Source: Gluconacetobacter tumulicola
GTDB lineage: Bacteria; Pseudomonadota; Alphaproteobacteria; Acetobacterales; Acetobacteraceae
Direction: 5' to 3'
Length of the DNA stretch: 64,000 bases
Assembly (NCBI RefSeq): GCF_014174215.1
Contig: NZ_JABEQL010000003.1
Coordinates: 1-64,000 of the forward strand
A program made the position numbers and the translations under genes. This document shows positions 25,989 through 36,358 of the stretch, piece after piece (position 1 is the first letter of the stretch; every line of letters starts with the position of its first letter). The notes beneath the pieces were generated by a model. The model was not told the origin of the DNA, ran no database searches, and worked only from the letters and a program-made list of their open reading frames with translations.

Positions 25989-26857
25989 GAAACGGCGCCT
26001 CGCCCCGCCCCGGTTTCCACCGGCGCCCCGGGTGTCGATCCCCATTCGGCCCAGGAACCGTCATACAGCGCATCGCCCGCGCGGCCGCAGATGCTCAGTC
26101 CCAGCGACAGCACCGCCGCCGTCACGCCGGACCCGCAACTGGTGATGACGCGCCGGTCTTCGGTCACACCGGCCTCGGCAAAACGCGCATGCAGGATCTC
26201 GGGCGGCAGGAACGCGCGGTTGTCGTCCAGCAGCCTGCCGAACGGCAGGTTGTGTGCACCCGGCATGTGGCCGGACGCCAGACCCGGCCGGGGCTCGGCC
26301 ACCTCGCCCGTGAAGCGCCCGTGGGCGCGGGCATCGAGAATCAGCCGGTCCCCGCGCCTCACATGGTCACGCATGTCACCCAGCCCCGCGACCCGCACAA
26401 AGCGGGGCGCCGGGCGGAAAGTGGCCGCGGCCACGGCCGGTGGCGGGCCGTTCTCGACCGGGCCGCCGGCCCGCTGCCATGCCGGCAGGCCGCCATCCAG
26501 CACCTGGACACGCTCCAGCCCGAACAGCCCGGCCAGCCACCAGCCCCGCGCCGCCGATGCCGCATTGCCCTGGTCGTAGAAGACCACATGCGCCGCGTCG
26601 GACAGACCCAGCGCGCCCGCCAGCGCCGCGAAGCGCGCCTGGGTCGGGATCATGTGCGGCAAGACGGTTTCAGGGTCGGAAAACTGCTCGATGTCGAAGC
26701 GGCGGGCCCCCGGCAGCCGGGCTTCGACGAAACGCTGCGCCGGATCGAACGTCTCACCCGGCAGGGCCATCGTGGCGTCGAGCAGGACGAGGTCCGGCGC
26801 GGAGAGGATCTCCAGCAGCCGGGCGGGCGAGATCAGGGGATGAATGGACGCATGCAT
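25985..26857 (-). CDS. sseA: 3-mercaptopyruvate sulfurtransferase (two-domain rhodanese)
   Basis: Transfers sulfur from 3-mercaptopyruvate (or thiosulfate) to a thiophilic acceptor. Two rhodanese domains are seen; the first has LVLLDATMALPGE and is inactive, the second carries the catalytic loop SCGSGVTAAV. CGSGVTA is the signature of mercaptopyruvate rather than thiosulfate specificity. The frame is open far upstream; starts at 26857 (GGGG nine bases ahead) and 26872 both give the family length of about 290 residues. Operon with metC. Confidence 0.9.
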   Translation of the reverse strand: MHASIHPLISPARLLEILSAPDLVLLDATMALPGETFDPAQRFVEARLPGARRFDIEQFSDPETVLPHMIPTQARFAALAGALGLSDAAHVVFYDQGNAASAARGWWLAGLFGLERVQVLDGGLPAWQRAGGPVENGPPPAVAAATFRPAPRFVRVAGLGDMRDHVRRGDRLILDARAHGRFTGEVAEPRPGLASGHMPGAHNLPFGRLLDDNRAFLPPEILHARFAEAGVTEDRRVITSCGSGVTAAVLSLGLSICGRAGDALYDGSWAEWGSTPGAPVETGAGRGAVS

Positions 26858-27058
26858 CGATAGGGACCCCATCACGGTTCGGTGCTGTTCCGGGCCCAGA
26901 CAAAGCGGCGGGGTATCCGAAGCACTGATCGTCCTTAGCGGAGTGCTTCGCTCCCGATCAACCATCGCTGCCTCGCGGCCCTTTACCATCCCGGTGCGCT
27001 GCCACATCATCAGGCGGTGCCGGATGCGCTCCGGCGTCGCAAGCCATGGCGGGAATCA

Positions 27059-28129
27059 ATGACCGAGCGCATCATGATGGGGTTGTTGCTGGGCGGTGTC
27101 GCCTTCGGGTGCGGCGCCATCCTCTATCCCTTCATGTCGGCCTTGCTCTGGGCGGCGATCCTGACCTTCGCCACCTGGCCGATCTATGTCCGCATCCGAC
27201 GGAACATGGGGCCGGTAGTGGGTGCGGTGATCATGACGGTGCTGACGACGCTGGTCGTCGCCGTGCCGCTGGTGATCGTGGTCAGTTCCAGCATCGCGGA
27301 CCTCCCCGGCACGTTCGAGCGGCTGACGACCTCGCTGACGTCGTTCCACCTGCCCGCGCCCACATGGCTGTCGCGCATTCCCCTTGTCGGCCCCGATCTG
27401 GCGAATAAATGGACCCAATGGGCCACCGATCTGGGTCATGTCGAACACATGCTGCTGCCCTATGCCGGCAATATCGCGCAATCGATGCTGAGCGGCCTGA
27501 TGCTGGTTGCCAGCGGGCTGGTCCATCTGGGCATGGCGCTGTTCATCGCCTTCTTCTTCTGGCTGGGCGGCGATGCGCTGGGCGCGACCTTCGCGGCCGT
27601 CATCCGGCGCATCGCCGGCGCCTATGCCGACCGGATCATCGGCATCATCGGCCGGACCATCCGCGGGACGGTCTATGGTATCCTGGGCACCGCGATCATC
27701 CAGGGCGTGCTGACGGGGCTGGGTTTCGCCATGACCGGCCTGCCGCAACCGGTGCTGTTCGGCATGATTACCGCCGGGGTCGCGGTGCTGCCGATCGGGG
27801 CACCGCTGATCTGGATACCGGGGGCGCTGGCCCTGATGCTGACGCATCATCTCTGGCGCGGAATCTGCCTGGTGGCGTTCGGGACCTTCATCATTTCGGG
27901 GGTCGATCATGTCATCCGGCCAATGTTCATTTCGCGCGGCGCGCAACTCCCTTATCTGCTGACGGTCCTGGGCGTATTGGGCGGAGTGTGGACCTTCGGC
28001 GCGCTGGGGATCTTCCTCGGCCCGGTGCTGCTGGGCGTGGGCTACACGCTCACGGCCGAATTTGCTGCCAACGTGCCTGGCCGGGCGGGAAAAACTGCCC
28101 GAATAGAGGAGACCTTCATCGAATCATGA
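27059..28129 (+). CDS. AI-2E / PerM family permease
   Basis: Polytopic inner-membrane protein of 356 residues with about eight hydrophobic segments. The pattern GLLLGGVAFGCGAILYPF, the long central amphipathic region, and the late GAPLIWIPGALALML and FIISGVDHVIRPMFISR match the AI-2E transporter (PerM/YdgG) family, in which the DH..RP motif is characteristic. Substrates are mostly unknown; some members move autoinducer-2 or sodium. Start at 27059 follows GGCGGG. Its stop overlaps the next start by ATGA. Confidence 0.88.
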   Translation: MTERIMMGLLLGGVAFGCGAILYPFMSALLWAAILTFATWPIYVRIRRNMGPVVGAVIMTVLTTLVVAVPLVIVVSSSIADLPGTFERLTTSLTSFHLPAPTWLSRIPLVGPDLANKWTQWATDLGHVEHMLLPYAGNIAQSMLSGLMLVASGLVHLGMALFIAFFFWLGGDALGATFAAVIRRIAGAYADRIIGIIGRTIRGTVYGILGTAIIQGVLTGLGFAMTGLPQPVLFGMITAGVAVLPIGAPLIWIPGALALMLTHHLWRGICLVAFGTFIISGVDHVIRPMFISRGAQLPYLLTVLGVLGGVWTFGALGIFLGPVLLGVGYTLTAEFAANVPGRAGKTARIEETFIES

Positions 28130-28827
28130 GCATTACCCACCCCTCCCCGCTGCTGCCTCCGCGCCCGGGGCAGCGCCCGCGCCCGGCCCATCTGCCGGCG
28201 CCCGTCATCGGGTCGGAGCGCAAGATCGTCAGCTGGAACCTGCTGCATCGCGTCGGCGCCACGCCGCGCGACGTGATTCACCTGATCGAGGAGGAACGGC
28301 CGGACCTGCTGCTGATGCAGGAAACGACCGAGGATTTCGATGCCCTGCCCCATCTGATCGGCGGTCATTACGCCCGCTCGCCCCTGCCGGGCCGCATTCA
28401 TGGTGTCGCCTGCTGGAGCCCCGGCCCGTTCCGGCGCCCCCCCCTGGCCTGCACCCTGCCCTCCGGCCCGCTGGTGCGCCGGGTCGCGCAGGTGATCGAA
28501 TGCGCGGCCTTCGGTTTTTCGGTGGCGAATGTCCATCTGTCGCACGGCCAGATCATGAATCGCCGCCAGTTGCGCCGGCTGGTCCAGATCCTGCCGTCCC
28601 ATGCCGCCGTGCTGGGGGATTTCAACCTGGTCGGTCCAACCCTGATGCCGAGTTTCCGCGATGTGGGACCACGCGCGCCAACCCACCGGATGGTCGACAT
28701 GCTCCCGATCCGGATCGACCGATGCCTGGTGCGGGGCCTGATCTGCACCCAGGCACGGGTGCTGAACCGTTACGCGTCGGACCACCGGCCGATCGCGGTG
28801 CGACTAGAGCGATCGGACTACAGGTAA
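28126..28827 (+). CDS. Endonuclease/exonuclease/phosphatase (EEP) superfamily protein
   Basis: 233 residues, metal-dependent hydrolase fold. Motifs are KIVSWNLL (metal Asn), LLMQETTED (metal Glu), VANVHLSHG, AVLGDFNLVGP (Asp/Asn) and ASDHRPIAVRL (catalytic His near the C-terminus). Similar small EEP proteins are often encoded beside cardiolipin synthase, as here, and may be phosphodiesterases acting on lipids or nucleic acids. Start ATG at 28126 overlaps the permease stop; the 3' end overlaps the convergent cls by 10 bases. Confidence 0.85.
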   Translation: MSITHPSPLLPPRPGQRPRPAHLPAPVIGSERKIVSWNLLHRVGATPRDVIHLIEEERPDLLLMQETTEDFDALPHLIGGHYARSPLPGRIHGVACWSPGPFRRPPLACTLPSGPLVRRVAQVIECAAFGFSVANVHLSHGQIMNRRQLRRLVQILPSHAAVLGDFNLVGPTLMPSFRDVGPRAPTHRMVDMLPIRIDRCLVRGLICTQARVLNRYASDHRPIAVRLERSDYR

Positions 28828-30236
28828 GGCAGGAACAGCCGCGCCGCCGAATCCCGCAGGCGGATCGGCAGCGACCTGCGGTCCAGATCGTAATGGGTCA
28901 GGCGATCCTGCCGGTGCATGACGATGAAATCGTCGATCCGCGCTGCCAGCGCATCGTCATAGGCTTCCAGATTGATTTCGAAATTCAGGCGCAGGCTGCG
29001 CACGTCCAGGTTGGAACTGCCGACGCAGGTCCAGTGCCGGTCCACCACCATCAGCTTGGAATGGTTGAAGGGCGGCCGTGCCTGCCAGACGCGACAGCCG
29101 GAATCGAGAAAGCGCGGCAGGTTGGCCGAACGGGCCCAGTCGATCAGCGTGTGATTACTGTGTCGCGGCACCACGATATCGACCTCGATCCCGCGCAGGG
29201 CCGCCAAGGCCAGTTCGCTCAGGAAGCGATCGCCGGGCAGGAAATAGGGCGTCATCAGCCGTACCGACTGTCGGGCCAGGGTAATGGCCTGGAGCATGGT
29301 ATATTCGATCTTTTCCAGATCGGAATCCGGTCCCGCCGTCACGATTCGCGCCAGCGTCTCGCCCTTCGACGTCATCTCGGGAAAGATCGAGGCCGGCGGC
29401 AGGTCTTCGCCCCAGGCAAAGGACCAGTCCTGGGCGAAGGCTTCGGTCAATTGATGGACGATCGGGCCTTCCAGCCGGAAATGCGTATCCGCCACCGGAT
29501 GGCGGGGGTGGGTCGCCATCAGGTTTTCCACCCCGATATTCAGCCCGCCCATGAAGCCCAGATGGCCATCCACCACCAGGATCTTCCTGTGGTTGCGCAT
29601 GTTGATGAAGGGCATGCGCCAGGGCAGCATCGAGTGCATGAAACGGGCCACCGGCACCCCGGCCCGACGCAGGGCGGATGCGATCTGGCAGCGGAAATAA
29701 CCGCTGCCGATCCCATCGACCAGCACCCGCACCGCAATGCCGCGCCGATGGGCCTGGATCAGCGCGGCCAGGAACCGCTGGCCCGCCGCGTCGCCGCGAA
29801 AGATGTAGGAGCAGAGCAGCACGCTGCTGGTGGCGCCCTCGATCGCCGCCAGCATCTGCGGATAGACCTCGTCGCCGTTATGCAGCATCTCGACACGGTT
29901 GCCGCCCATCAGCGGCCGGCCGGTCAGCTTGCCGACCATATGCGCCAGCGGGGCAAAGCTGCCCTCTTCGGCGCGCTTCCAGCGGGAGGAAAGCGTGCGG
30001 CTGTGCCAGGAGGCCCGCCCGATCAGCTTGCGCGCCCGGCGATGCACCCGGTTGATGCCGAACATCGCGTACAATGTCCCGCCGGTGAACGGCATCAGGA
30101 TGGTGATGCCGATCCAGCCGATCGCGGCGCCGACATCCTTCTTGTTCAGCAGGACATGCCCCGTCACCAAGGCTGCAACCGCAATGCGGAACAGAAACAC
30201 CAGCAGAAGCACGGTTTGCCAGTACACGATCAGCAT
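28818..30236 (-). CDS. cls: Cardiolipin synthase (phospholipase D family)
   Basis: Inner-membrane enzyme that joins two phosphatidylglycerols (or PG and another lipid) to make cardiolipin. The 472 residues have two N-terminal hydrophobic helices (about 3-25 and 35-58) and two HKD motifs: [16 protein letters not shown] and [18 protein letters not shown], each with the essential His, Lys and Asp. Length fits ClsA. The convergent EEP gene overlaps its 3' end. Confidence 0.94.
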   Translation of the reverse strand: MLIVYWQTVLLLVFLFRIAVAALVTGHVLLNKKDVGAAIGWIGITILMPFTGGTLYAMFGINRVHRRARKLIGRASWHSRTLSSRWKRAEEGSFAPLAHMVGKLTGRPLMGGNRVEMLHNGDEVYPQMLAAIEGATSSVLLCSYIFRGDAAGQRFLAALIQAHRRGIAVRVLVDGIGSGYFRCQIASALRRAGVPVARFMHSMLPWRMPFINMRNHRKILVVDGHLGFMGGLNIGVENLMATHPRHPVADTHFRLEGPIVHQLTEAFAQDWSFAWGEDLPPASIFPEMTSKGETLARIVTAGPDSDLEKIEYTMLQAITLARQSVRLMTPYFLPGDRFLSELALAALRGIEVDIVVPRHSNHTLIDWARSANLPRFLDSGCRVWQARPPFNHSKLMVVDRHWTCVGSSNLDVRSLRLNFEINLEAYDDALAARIDDFIVMHRQDRLTHYDLDRRSLPIRLRDSAARLFLPYL

Positions 30237-30334
30237 GCGTCAGCTCGATCCAGGATGATGGGCGGCGGCATTGTCGAAGCGGGCGCGGCGGGGCACTGTT
30301 CGAACCGACGCGAAGAGAAGGGTCAGGACGGTCG

Positions 30335-30754
30335 ATGGTGCAGCCGGAATGGGGCAAGGATCAACTCTCGGCCGGATTGCGCGCCCGTCGGCAGGTGCGC
30401 GGGGCGGCCTCTCACGCCCGGGGGCTGCATGCCGAACAGACGGCCATGGCATGGCTGCGGCAGGGTGGATGGACGATCCTGGGCCATCGGGCCCGCACAC
30501 GTTGGGGCGAGATCGACCTTGTCGCGCGGCGCGACGATCTGCTGGCGTTCTGCGAGGTCAAATGCCGCCCGTCCTATGTCGAGGCAGCGGAATCCCTGAC
30601 CCGTCACCAGATGCGCCGTCTGGCGAATGCGGCGACGGCGCTGTGCGCCGCACATCCCGACTGGGTGTGCGGACAAATGCGCTTCGATGTTCTGCTGGTC
30701 ACCGCTGACGGGTCCGTACACCACATCGCCGACGCCTTCAGGCCGGAAGCATAG
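30335..30754 (+). CDS. yraN: YraN family (UPF0102) endonuclease-like protein
   Basis: 139 residues with a Holliday-junction-resolvase-like fold. After a variable N-terminus comes [23 protein letters not shown], then [23 protein letters not shown], the E-x-D and E-x-K metal-site pattern of restriction-like nucleases, and RFDVLLV. Activity of YraN proteins is not well established. In other bacteria yraN is near rsmI; here it stands alone, divergent from cls. Confidence 0.9.
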   Translation: MVQPEWGKDQLSAGLRARRQVRGAASHARGLHAEQTAMAWLRQGGWTILGHRARTRWGEIDLVARRDDLLAFCEVKCRPSYVEAAESLTRHQMRRLANAATALCAAHPDWVCGQMRFDVLLVTADGSVHHIADAFRPEA

Positions 30755-30792
30755 GTTCCGGGGGCGTCGGTGCCGGGCGGGCGCGGTACGGA

Positions 30793-31125
30793 TCAGGTGC
30801 GGTGGCGCCCCTTGCGGGCGGTATGCCGGGCCGATGCCACGGCATGGGGATGATAGACGACATTATGGACCAAACCGCGTGAGCGGACGGTCGCACGGGC
30901 CGAATGGAGGTCGCTGATCGAAGCCACATGCATGGCGCGCGTGTCACGATGATAGGCAACGTGCCGGACCGGCATGGGGATTGCGGTCAAGGCATCCAGG
31001 GTCAGTCGCCTGGCTTCGTCATTCGTCACCACATGCGCCTGTGCGCTGTGGGGAGTGGCGGCCAGCAGGAACAGCCCGGCTCCAAGTGCGCAGAACGCGG
31101 TCTTCCTGAATACTGCCTGGAACAT
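30793..31125 (-). CDS. Small exported protein of unknown function
   Basis: 110 residues. The N-terminus has a clear signal peptide (FRKTAFCALGAGLFLLAATPHSAQA, cleavage near residue 30). The mature part is basic and His-rich (HVAYHRDTRAMHV, HNVVYHPHAVASARH, ending RKGRHRT) with no domain I recognise. GATGG precedes the ATG only loosely. Probably periplasmic. It may be limited to acetic acid bacteria; this is a guess. Confidence 0.6.
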   Translation of the reverse strand: MFQAVFRKTAFCALGAGLFLLAATPHSAQAHVVTNDEARRLTLDALTAIPMPVRHVAYHRDTRAMHVASISDLHSARATVRSRGLVHNVVYHPHAVASARHTARKGRHRT

Positions 31126-31206
31126 CCATCACCTCACACCAACCCGATAAGGGAAAGCTAAACGAAAGGCGGGGCGCGCGACAAGAGAAAGGGCGCGGGC
31201 CCAATA

Positions 31207-31240
31207 TAAAAAACGGGCCAGTCATGGCGACCGGCCCGTT
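31207..31240 (-). terminator. Rho-independent terminator of the pur-bolA-grxD transcript
   Basis: On the minus strand AACGGGCC (31240-31233) pairs with GGCCCGTT (31219-31212), with GTC/GAC extending the stem inward, and a T-rich tail follows (A run 31208-31213 on the plus strand). It lies about 25 bases beyond the grxD stop. Confidence 0.78.
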
Positions 31241-31264
31241 CTTCAGATCGTAAGGTGCGAGGGA

Positions 31265-31600
31265 TCAGGCCGAGGCCGACACGATCCCCTTTTCCGCGAA
31301 CAGCTTTTCCAGTTCGCCGGTCTGGAACATTTCGGTCACGATATCGCAGCCACCGATGAACTCGCCCTTCACATAGAGCTGCGGCACGGTCGGCCAGTTC
31401 GTGAAGTCCTTGACCCCCTGACGCAGTTCCGGATCTTCCAGCACGTTCGCGGTCTGGAACGGCACGCCGGTGTGATTCAGGATCTGCACCACGCGGGCCG
31501 AGAACCCGCATTGCGGGAACAGGGCGTTCCCCTTCATGTACAGCATGACCGGGTTGGTATCGATATCGTTCTGGATACGCTGCGCGATGGTTTCAGCCAT
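31265..31600 (-). CDS. grxD: Monothiol glutaredoxin (CGFS type)
   Basis: Carrier of [2Fe-2S] clusters rather than a general disulfide reductase. The 111 residues show Lys23, the active site CGFS (31-34), WPTVPQLYVKGEFIGGCDI with the cis-proline, and a normal C-terminus. Start ATG at 31600. It follows bolA by 56 bases; Grx4 and BolA proteins form cluster-sharing heterodimers, so the pairing is functional. Confidence 0.95.
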   Translation of the reverse strand: MAETIAQRIQNDIDTNPVMLYMKGNALFPQCGFSARVVQILNHTGVPFQTANVLEDPELRQGVKDFTNWPTVPQLYVKGEFIGGCDIVTEMFQTGELEKLFAEKGIVSASA

Positions 31601-31656
31601 TTGTTCAGTCCTGTGCAGTAGGCGGCCGGGGGCGGCCGCATAATGGGGGCGTTTAT

Positions 31657-31890
31657 TCAGTCCGGGGCGGTGGTTTGCAGGGCCAGGGCATGCAGCTTGC
31701 CACCCATATGCCCCTGAAGCGCCGCATAGACGATCTGATGCTGGCGGACGCGCGACAACCCCCGAAAGGCCTCGCTGACGACGGTGCAAGCATAATGATC
31801 GCCGTCGCCCGCCAGATCCTCGATACTGATCGCGGCATCCGGCAGGGCGGTGCGGATATAGGTTTCGATCTCCTGTGCCGTCATCGCCAT
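31657..31890 (-). CDS. bolA: BolA-family protein
   Basis: 77-residue BolA-like protein, partner of monothiol glutaredoxin in iron-sulfur cluster trafficking or iron sensing. The family pattern is visible: ALPDAAISIEDLAGDGDHYACTVVSEAF, then RVRQHQIVYAALQGHMGGKLHALAL with the conserved His near 50. It lies 28 bases after purL and ahead of grxD, the standard alphaproteobacterial order. Confidence 0.93.
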   Translation of the reverse strand: MAMTAQEIETYIRTALPDAAISIEDLAGDGDHYACTVVSEAFRGLSRVRQHQIVYAALQGHMGGKLHALALQTTAPD

Positions 31891-31918
31891 CGGCGTTCCT
31901 CCTTCGCGACGTTGTCGC

Positions 31919-34132
31919 TCAATCGTCCATCAGGGCGGGGAAAAACGCCGAATTGACCGCTTTCAGCCGCGCCTTCGATATTGTGGCGCCGCTGGGCAAA
32001 GTCAAACCGTCGCCCCCCACCTGGCCGAGGACCCGCGTTTCCACCCCGGCCGCCGTTGCAGCAACGGTAAAGGCCCCGGCGTCACGCACCGCCACAACAT
32101 ATCGTGACTGGTCTTCGCCGAACCAGAACGCCTCGGGCCGCATGCCCGATTGCGGGGCGGACAGGATGCACCCGGCCTCGCCCGCCATCGCCATCTCGGC
32201 CAGCGCAACCAGAATCCCGCCATCGGACACGTCGTGGCAGGCCAGGACATGGCCGCCTTCGATCTGCTGACGGACGAAATCGCCGTTGCGGCGCTCCGCC
32301 GCCAGGTCGATCGCGGGCGGGGCGCCGTCTTCACGCCCATGGATCTCGCGCAGCCACAGCGACTGGCCCAGTTCGCCACGGGTGGCACCGACCAGGACCA
32401 GCGTGCCCTCGTCCGGCATGGCCAGGCCGATGGCGCGATTCACATCGTCCAGCACGCCCAGGCCGCCGATAGCCGGCGTCGGCAGGATCGAAACCGACGA
32501 TCCGTCCGGCGCGCGGGTCTCGTTGTAGAGCGAGACATTGCCGCTGACGACCGGGAAGTCCAGCGCGCGGCAGGCCTCGCCCATGCCCTCGATGGCGGCG
32601 ACGAACTGCCCCATCACCTCGGGCTTTTCCGGCGAGCCGAAATTCAGGTTGTCGGTCACCGCCAGCGGACGGGCACCGGTCGCCACGATGTTGCGCCACG
32701 CTTCGGCGACGGCCTGCGCGCCGCCCTGGCGGGCATCGGCCCGGCAATAGCGGGGCGTGCAGTCCGTGGTCAGCGCCAGGCCCAGCGACGTGCCCTCGAC
32801 CTTGACGATCGCGGCATCGGCCGCACCCGGCCGCTTGACGGTCTGGCCGCCCACGGTGCTGTCATACTGGTTCCACACCCAGGCGCGCGATGCCAGGTCC
32901 GGGCAGCCGATCAGACGGATCAGCGCCTGTTCGATCCCGACCGGGTCGGTGATCGGGCCCAGCGGTGCCGGCTCGGGCGAAGGCGCGGTCGGGCGGCGAT
33001 AGAGCGGCGCCTGGTCGGCCAGCGGGTCCAGCGGAATATCGGCCTCGACGCGCCCCTGATGGCGCACGACGATATGGCCGGTATCGGTCAGGTGGCCGAT
33101 GATCGCAAAATCCAGTTCCCATTTCTCGAAGATCGCGCGCGCGAGTTCGGTCCGGTCCGGGTGAATGACGATCAGCATGCGCTCCTGGCTTTCGGAGAGC
33201 ATCATCTCATAGGCGGTCATGCCGCGCTCGCGCTGCGGCACGGCATCGAGGTCGAGGTCGATACCCACCCCGCCCTTGCCCGCCATCTCGACCGACGAGG
33301 AGGTCAGGCCGGCGGCGCCCATGTCCTGGATCGCCACGATCGCGTCGGTGGCCATCAGTTCCAGGCACGCCTCGATCAGCAGCTTTTCCACGAACGGGTC
33401 GCCGACCTGCACCGTCGGGCGCTTGGCCAGCGCGTCCTCGTCGAACTCGGAGGACGACATGGTCGCGCCATGGATACCGTCGCGCCCGGTCTTGGAGCCG
33501 ACATAGACCACCGGATTGCCGATCCCCGCCGCGGCGGACAGGAAGATGCGATCCTGGCGGGCAATGCCCACCGTCATGGCATTGACCAGCGGGTTGCCGT
33601 CATAGGCCGGATGGAAATTGATTTCCCCGCCCACGGTCGGCACGCCGACGCAATTGCCGTAGCCGCCGATGCCGCGCACCACGCCGTCGACGATGCGGCG
33701 GGTCTGCGGGTTCTCCGGGCTGCCGAACCGCAGCGCGTTGAGGTTGGCGACCGGCCGCGCGCCCATGGTGAACACGTCACGCAGGATGCCGCCCACACCG
33801 GTCGCGGCACCCTGATAGGGCTCGATGAAGGACGGGTGGTTATGGCTTTCCATCTTGAAGATGGCGGCCAGCCCCTGTCCGATATCGACCACGCCCGCGT
33901 TTTCGCCAGGGCCGTGGATGACCCACGGCGCCGTGGTCGGCAGCGTGCGCAGCCACACGCGCGAGGATTTATAGGAACAATGTTCCGACCACATGACGGA
34001 AAAGATGCCCAGCTCGGTCAGGCTGGGCGTGCGCCCCATGATCGAGAGCACATTGCCGTATTCTTCGGCCGTCAGCCCGAATTCCCGTGCCAGATCTTCG
34101 GTCACGGGCTTCTGCCCCGTTGCGCTGCTCAT
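31919..34132 (-). CDS. purL: Phosphoribosylformylglycinamidine synthase subunit PurL
   Basis: Synthetase subunit of the three-part FGAM synthase (PurS-PurQ-PurL), fourth step of purine synthesis. The 737 residues match the small PurL type. Seen are [15 protein letters not shown] (catalytic His51), [36 protein letters not shown] and [10 protein letters not shown]. The ATG at 34132 overlaps the purQ stop (ATGA). Confidence 0.97.
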   Translation of the reverse strand: MSSATGQKPVTEDLAREFGLTAEEYGNVLSIMGRTPSLTELGIFSVMWSEHCSYKSSRVWLRTLPTTAPWVIHGPGENAGVVDIGQGLAAIFKMESHNHPSFIEPYQGAATGVGGILRDVFTMGARPVANLNALRFGSPENPQTRRIVDGVVRGIGGYGNCVGVPTVGGEINFHPAYDGNPLVNAMTVGIARQDRIFLSAAAGIGNPVVYVGSKTGRDGIHGATMSSSEFDEDALAKRPTVQVGDPFVEKLLIEACLELMATDAIVAIQDMGAAGLTSSSVEMAGKGGVGIDLDLDAVPQRERGMTAYEMMLSESQERMLIVIHPDRTELARAIFEKWELDFAIIGHLTDTGHIVVRHQGRVEADIPLDPLADQAPLYRRPTAPSPEPAPLGPITDPVGIEQALIRLIGCPDLASRAWVWNQYDSTVGGQTVKRPGAADAAIVKVEGTSLGLALTTDCTPRYCRADARQGGAQAVAEAWRNIVATGARPLAVTDNLNFGSPEKPEVMGQFVAAIEGMGEACRALDFPVVSGNVSLYNETRAPDGSSVSILPTPAIGGLGVLDDVNRAIGLAMPDEGTLVLVGATRGELGQSLWLREIHGREDGAPPAIDLAAERRNGDFVRQQIEGGHVLACHDVSDGGILVALAEMAMAGEAGCILSAPQSGMRPEAFWFGEDQSRYVVAVRDAGAFTVAATAAGVETRVLGQVGGDGLTLPSGATISKARLKAVNSAFFPALMDD

Positions 34133-34830
34133 CGGACCAGAGCCTCCACCAGCCCTTCGAACAGGGGCTTTCCATCTTCGCCGCCCATCAGCGGGTCCAC
34201 CAGGTCTTCGGGGTGCGGCATCATGCCGCAGATCCGCAGATTGGCGCTGAGCACGCCGGCAATCGCCTTGACGCTGCCATTGGGATTGGTCTGCCGGTCG
34301 CCTTCATCGACACGCCCGTCGGGCCGCGAATAGCGGAACGCGATGCGCCCGCTGTCTTCCAGCTCGCGGATCGTGGCGTCATCGGCGATATAGTTGCCGT
34401 CACCATGCGCCATGGGGGCGCGGAACACGTCGCCCGCGTTCCAGCGGCGGGTAAAGGGCGTATCGTTGCGCTCGACCCGCAGATGGCAATCCTGCGACAG
34501 GAAGCGCAGCGCGCCGTTGCGCAGCAGCGCCCCCGGCAGCAGACCGGCTTCCGTCAGGATCTGGAAGCCGTTGCACACACCCAGGATATGGCCGCCGGCT
34601 TCGGCGAAGCGGCGGATCGCGGGCATGATCGGGGCATGGGCCGCCATGGCGCCACAGCGCAGGTAATCGCCGTAGCTGAACCCGCCGGGCAGCACGACCA
34701 GGTCCAGATCCGGCAGGTCGGTCTCGCCATGCCAGATCATCACCGGCTCGCGCCCGGTCACGACCCGCAGCGCGATCGCCATGTCACGTTCCCGGTTCGT
34801 GCCCGGAAAGACGACGATTCCGGCCTTCAT
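34129..34830 (-). CDS. purQ: Phosphoribosylformylglycinamidine synthase subunit PurQ (glutaminase)
   Basis: Class I glutamine amidotransferase that supplies ammonia to PurL. The 233 residues begin [17 protein letters not shown], carry the nucleophile Cys86 in [14 protein letters not shown] and the His/Glu pair in [13 protein letters not shown]. It overlaps the preceding Rap1a-like gene and the following purL by four bases each. Confidence 0.97.
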   Translation of the reverse strand: MKAGIVVFPGTNRERDMAIALRVVTGREPVMIWHGETDLPDLDLVVLPGGFSYGDYLRCGAMAAHAPIMPAIRRFAEAGGHILGVCNGFQILTEAGLLPGALLRNGALRFLSQDCHLRVERNDTPFTRRWNAGDVFRAPMAHGDGNYIADDATIRELEDSGRIAFRYSRPDGRVDEGDRQTNPNGSVKAIAGVLSANLRICGMMPHPEDLVDPLMGGEDGKPLFEGLVEALVR

Positions 34831-35204
34831 TTGCCGCCACCGCAGGGATAGGACTCATGCAGGGCGGTAAAGGCCAGTTCGCCGACCGGCTTGGACAACT
34901 GGTCGGTATGGGCGCGCAGCCACGACACGACATGCCCGCGCATCTCGGCGCTGGTCACGCCGGACTTGACGCAGAAGCCCGTCGGCGCGGCCTTGTCGCC
35001 CTCGTTGCGGTCATAGACATGCGTCAGGGCGACGGAATCGGCCAGGCCGGACAGGTAGGCGTCGCAGATCGCAACGCTGGGGGCCCGGCTGCACAGTTCC
35101 AGGAACCGCCCGCCCTGCAGGGTCGAGACCCGCTGGGCCATGGCCGAGGCCGGCAGGCCGGCCGCCAGGGCGGCAACCAGCAGGATGGAACGACGCGCGC
35201 TCAT
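34827..35204 (-). CDS. Rap1a/Tai-like periplasmic protein embedded in the purine operon
   Basis: 125 residues. A signal peptide ([21 protein letters not shown], cleavage near 24) is followed by a small helical domain with four cysteines ([25 protein letters not shown]). The spacing of [15 protein letters not shown] and FCVKSGVT resembles the Rap1a/Tai domain known from type VI secretion immunity proteins, but also widespread as orphan exported proteins. It overlaps purS upstream and purQ downstream by four bases each, so it is co-translated with purine enzymes. No effector or secretion gene is near; an immunity role is not supported. Confidence 0.75.
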   Translation of the reverse strand: MSARRSILLVAALAAGLPASAMAQRVSTLQGGRFLELCSRAPSVAICDAYLSGLADSVALTHVYDRNEGDKAAPTGFCVKSGVTSAEMRGHVVSWLRAHTDQLSKPVGELAFTALHESYPCGGGK

Positions 35205-35443
35205 GCCACCACCTCGGTCACGAAATCCTCGATCACCAGGTTGGCCAGCAGGCCGCGCGCCATGGCATCGGCCTTCTCGCGCGCGGCGGCGGGATCGGTC
35301 TCGTCCAGCTCCAGCTCGATCACGCGGCCGATCCGCACCTCGCCCACGCCGCCGAAGCCCAGCACATGCAGCGCATGGCCCACGGCCTTGCCCTGCGGGT
35401 CCAGCACGCCGTCCTTCAGCATGACCGTCACGCGTACTTTCAT
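35201..35443 (-). CDS. purS: Phosphoribosylformylglycinamidine synthase subunit PurS
   Basis: 80-residue structural subunit that bridges PurQ and PurL. It begins [20 protein letters not shown] and contains [14 protein letters not shown], both typical. GGAGG lies 7 bases before the ATG at 35443, inside the purC 3' end, and the start overlaps the purC stop (ATGA). Confidence 0.95.
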   Translation of the reverse strand: MKVRVTVMLKDGVLDPQGKAVGHALHVLGFGGVGEVRIGRVIELELDETDPAAAREKADAMARGLLANLVIEDFVTEVVA

Positions 35444-36204
35444 TGCATCACCTCCGGCCCCTTCATGTCGGAATTCGTGGCCTCGGGCAGGATGCCGAGC
35501 CGCCAGGCCACTTCCTGATATGCTTCCTCGACACGGCCCAGGTCGCGCCGGAAGCGGTCCTTGTCCAGCTTCTCGCTGGTCTTCGCGTCCCACAGGCGGC
35601 AATTGTCGGGCGAGATCTCGTCCGCCAGGACGATGCGCATCTCGTCGCCTTCCCACAGCCGGCCGAACTCCAGCTTGAAATCGACCAGCGTGATGCCGAT
35701 GCCGACGAACAGTCCGGTCAGGAAATCGTTCGTGCGCATGGTCAGCGCAACCATGTCGTCCAGATCATGGGTGCAGGCCCAGTCGAAGGCCGTGATATGC
35801 TCTTCGCTGACCATCGGGTCGTTCAGGCTGTCGTTCTTGTAGTAATATTCGATGATCGTGCGCGGCAGGCGCGTGCCCTCGGGAATGCCCAGCCGCTTCG
35901 CCAGGCTGCCGGCGGCGACATTGCGCACCACGACTTCCAGCGGGATGATCTCGACCTCGCGGATCAGCTGCTCGCGCATGTTCAGGCGGCGGATAAAATG
36001 GGTCGGGATGCCGATATCGTGCAGACGCAGCATCAGATGTTCGCTGATGCGGTTGTTCAGCACGCCTTTGCCGGTGATGATCCCCTTCTTCGCCCCGTTT
36101 CCGGCCGTGGCGTCGTCCTTGAAATACTGGACCAGCGTCCCGGGTTCCGGACCCTCGAAGAGGATCTTGGCTTTTCCTTCGTAGAGCTGACGACGGCGGG
36201 CCAT
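35440..36204 (-). CDS. purC: SAICAR synthetase (phosphoribosylaminoimidazole-succinocarboxamide synthase)
   Basis: Joins CAIR with aspartate in purine synthesis. The 254 residues start [18 protein letters not shown], with the ATP-binding [14 protein letters not shown] region, [31 protein letters not shown] and [14 protein letters not shown]. First gene of the purC-purS-(Rap1a-like)-purQ-purL-bolA-grxD run. The 154-base gap upstream should hold the operon promoter. Confidence 0.97.
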   Translation of the reverse strand: MARRRQLYEGKAKILFEGPEPGTLVQYFKDDATAGNGAKKGIITGKGVLNNRISEHLMLRLHDIGIPTHFIRRLNMREQLIREVEIIPLEVVVRNVAAGSLAKRLGIPEGTRLPRTIIEYYYKNDSLNDPMVSEEHITAFDWACTHDLDDMVALTMRTNDFLTGLFVGIGITLVDFKLEFGRLWEGDEMRIVLADEISPDNCRLWDAKTSEKLDKDRFRRDLGRVEEAYQEVAWRLGILPEATNSDMKGPEVMQ

Positions 36205-36358
36205 ACTCGTCCTTCATGCGGCTGATGGAGGCATGTCCTGCATGCCGTCCGATATGGGGCCCGGTCAGGGCCCCTGGAATGCGACTGCCTCATAGCAATG
36301 ATTGATCGCGGAAGATACCATTCCCTTGATGGCGCGCCATGACGGCGTCGCCGGTCGC

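Noticed and set aside
28500-30599. Long plus-strand frame of about 700 codons
   Set aside because: Antisense to cardiolipin synthase and overlapping the EEP gene; low-complexity shadow translation without domains.
34827-35204. Type VI secretion immunity function for the Rap1a/Tai-like protein
   Set aside because: No effector, VgrG, Hcp or other secretion genes in the window; the gene is locked inside the purine operon.
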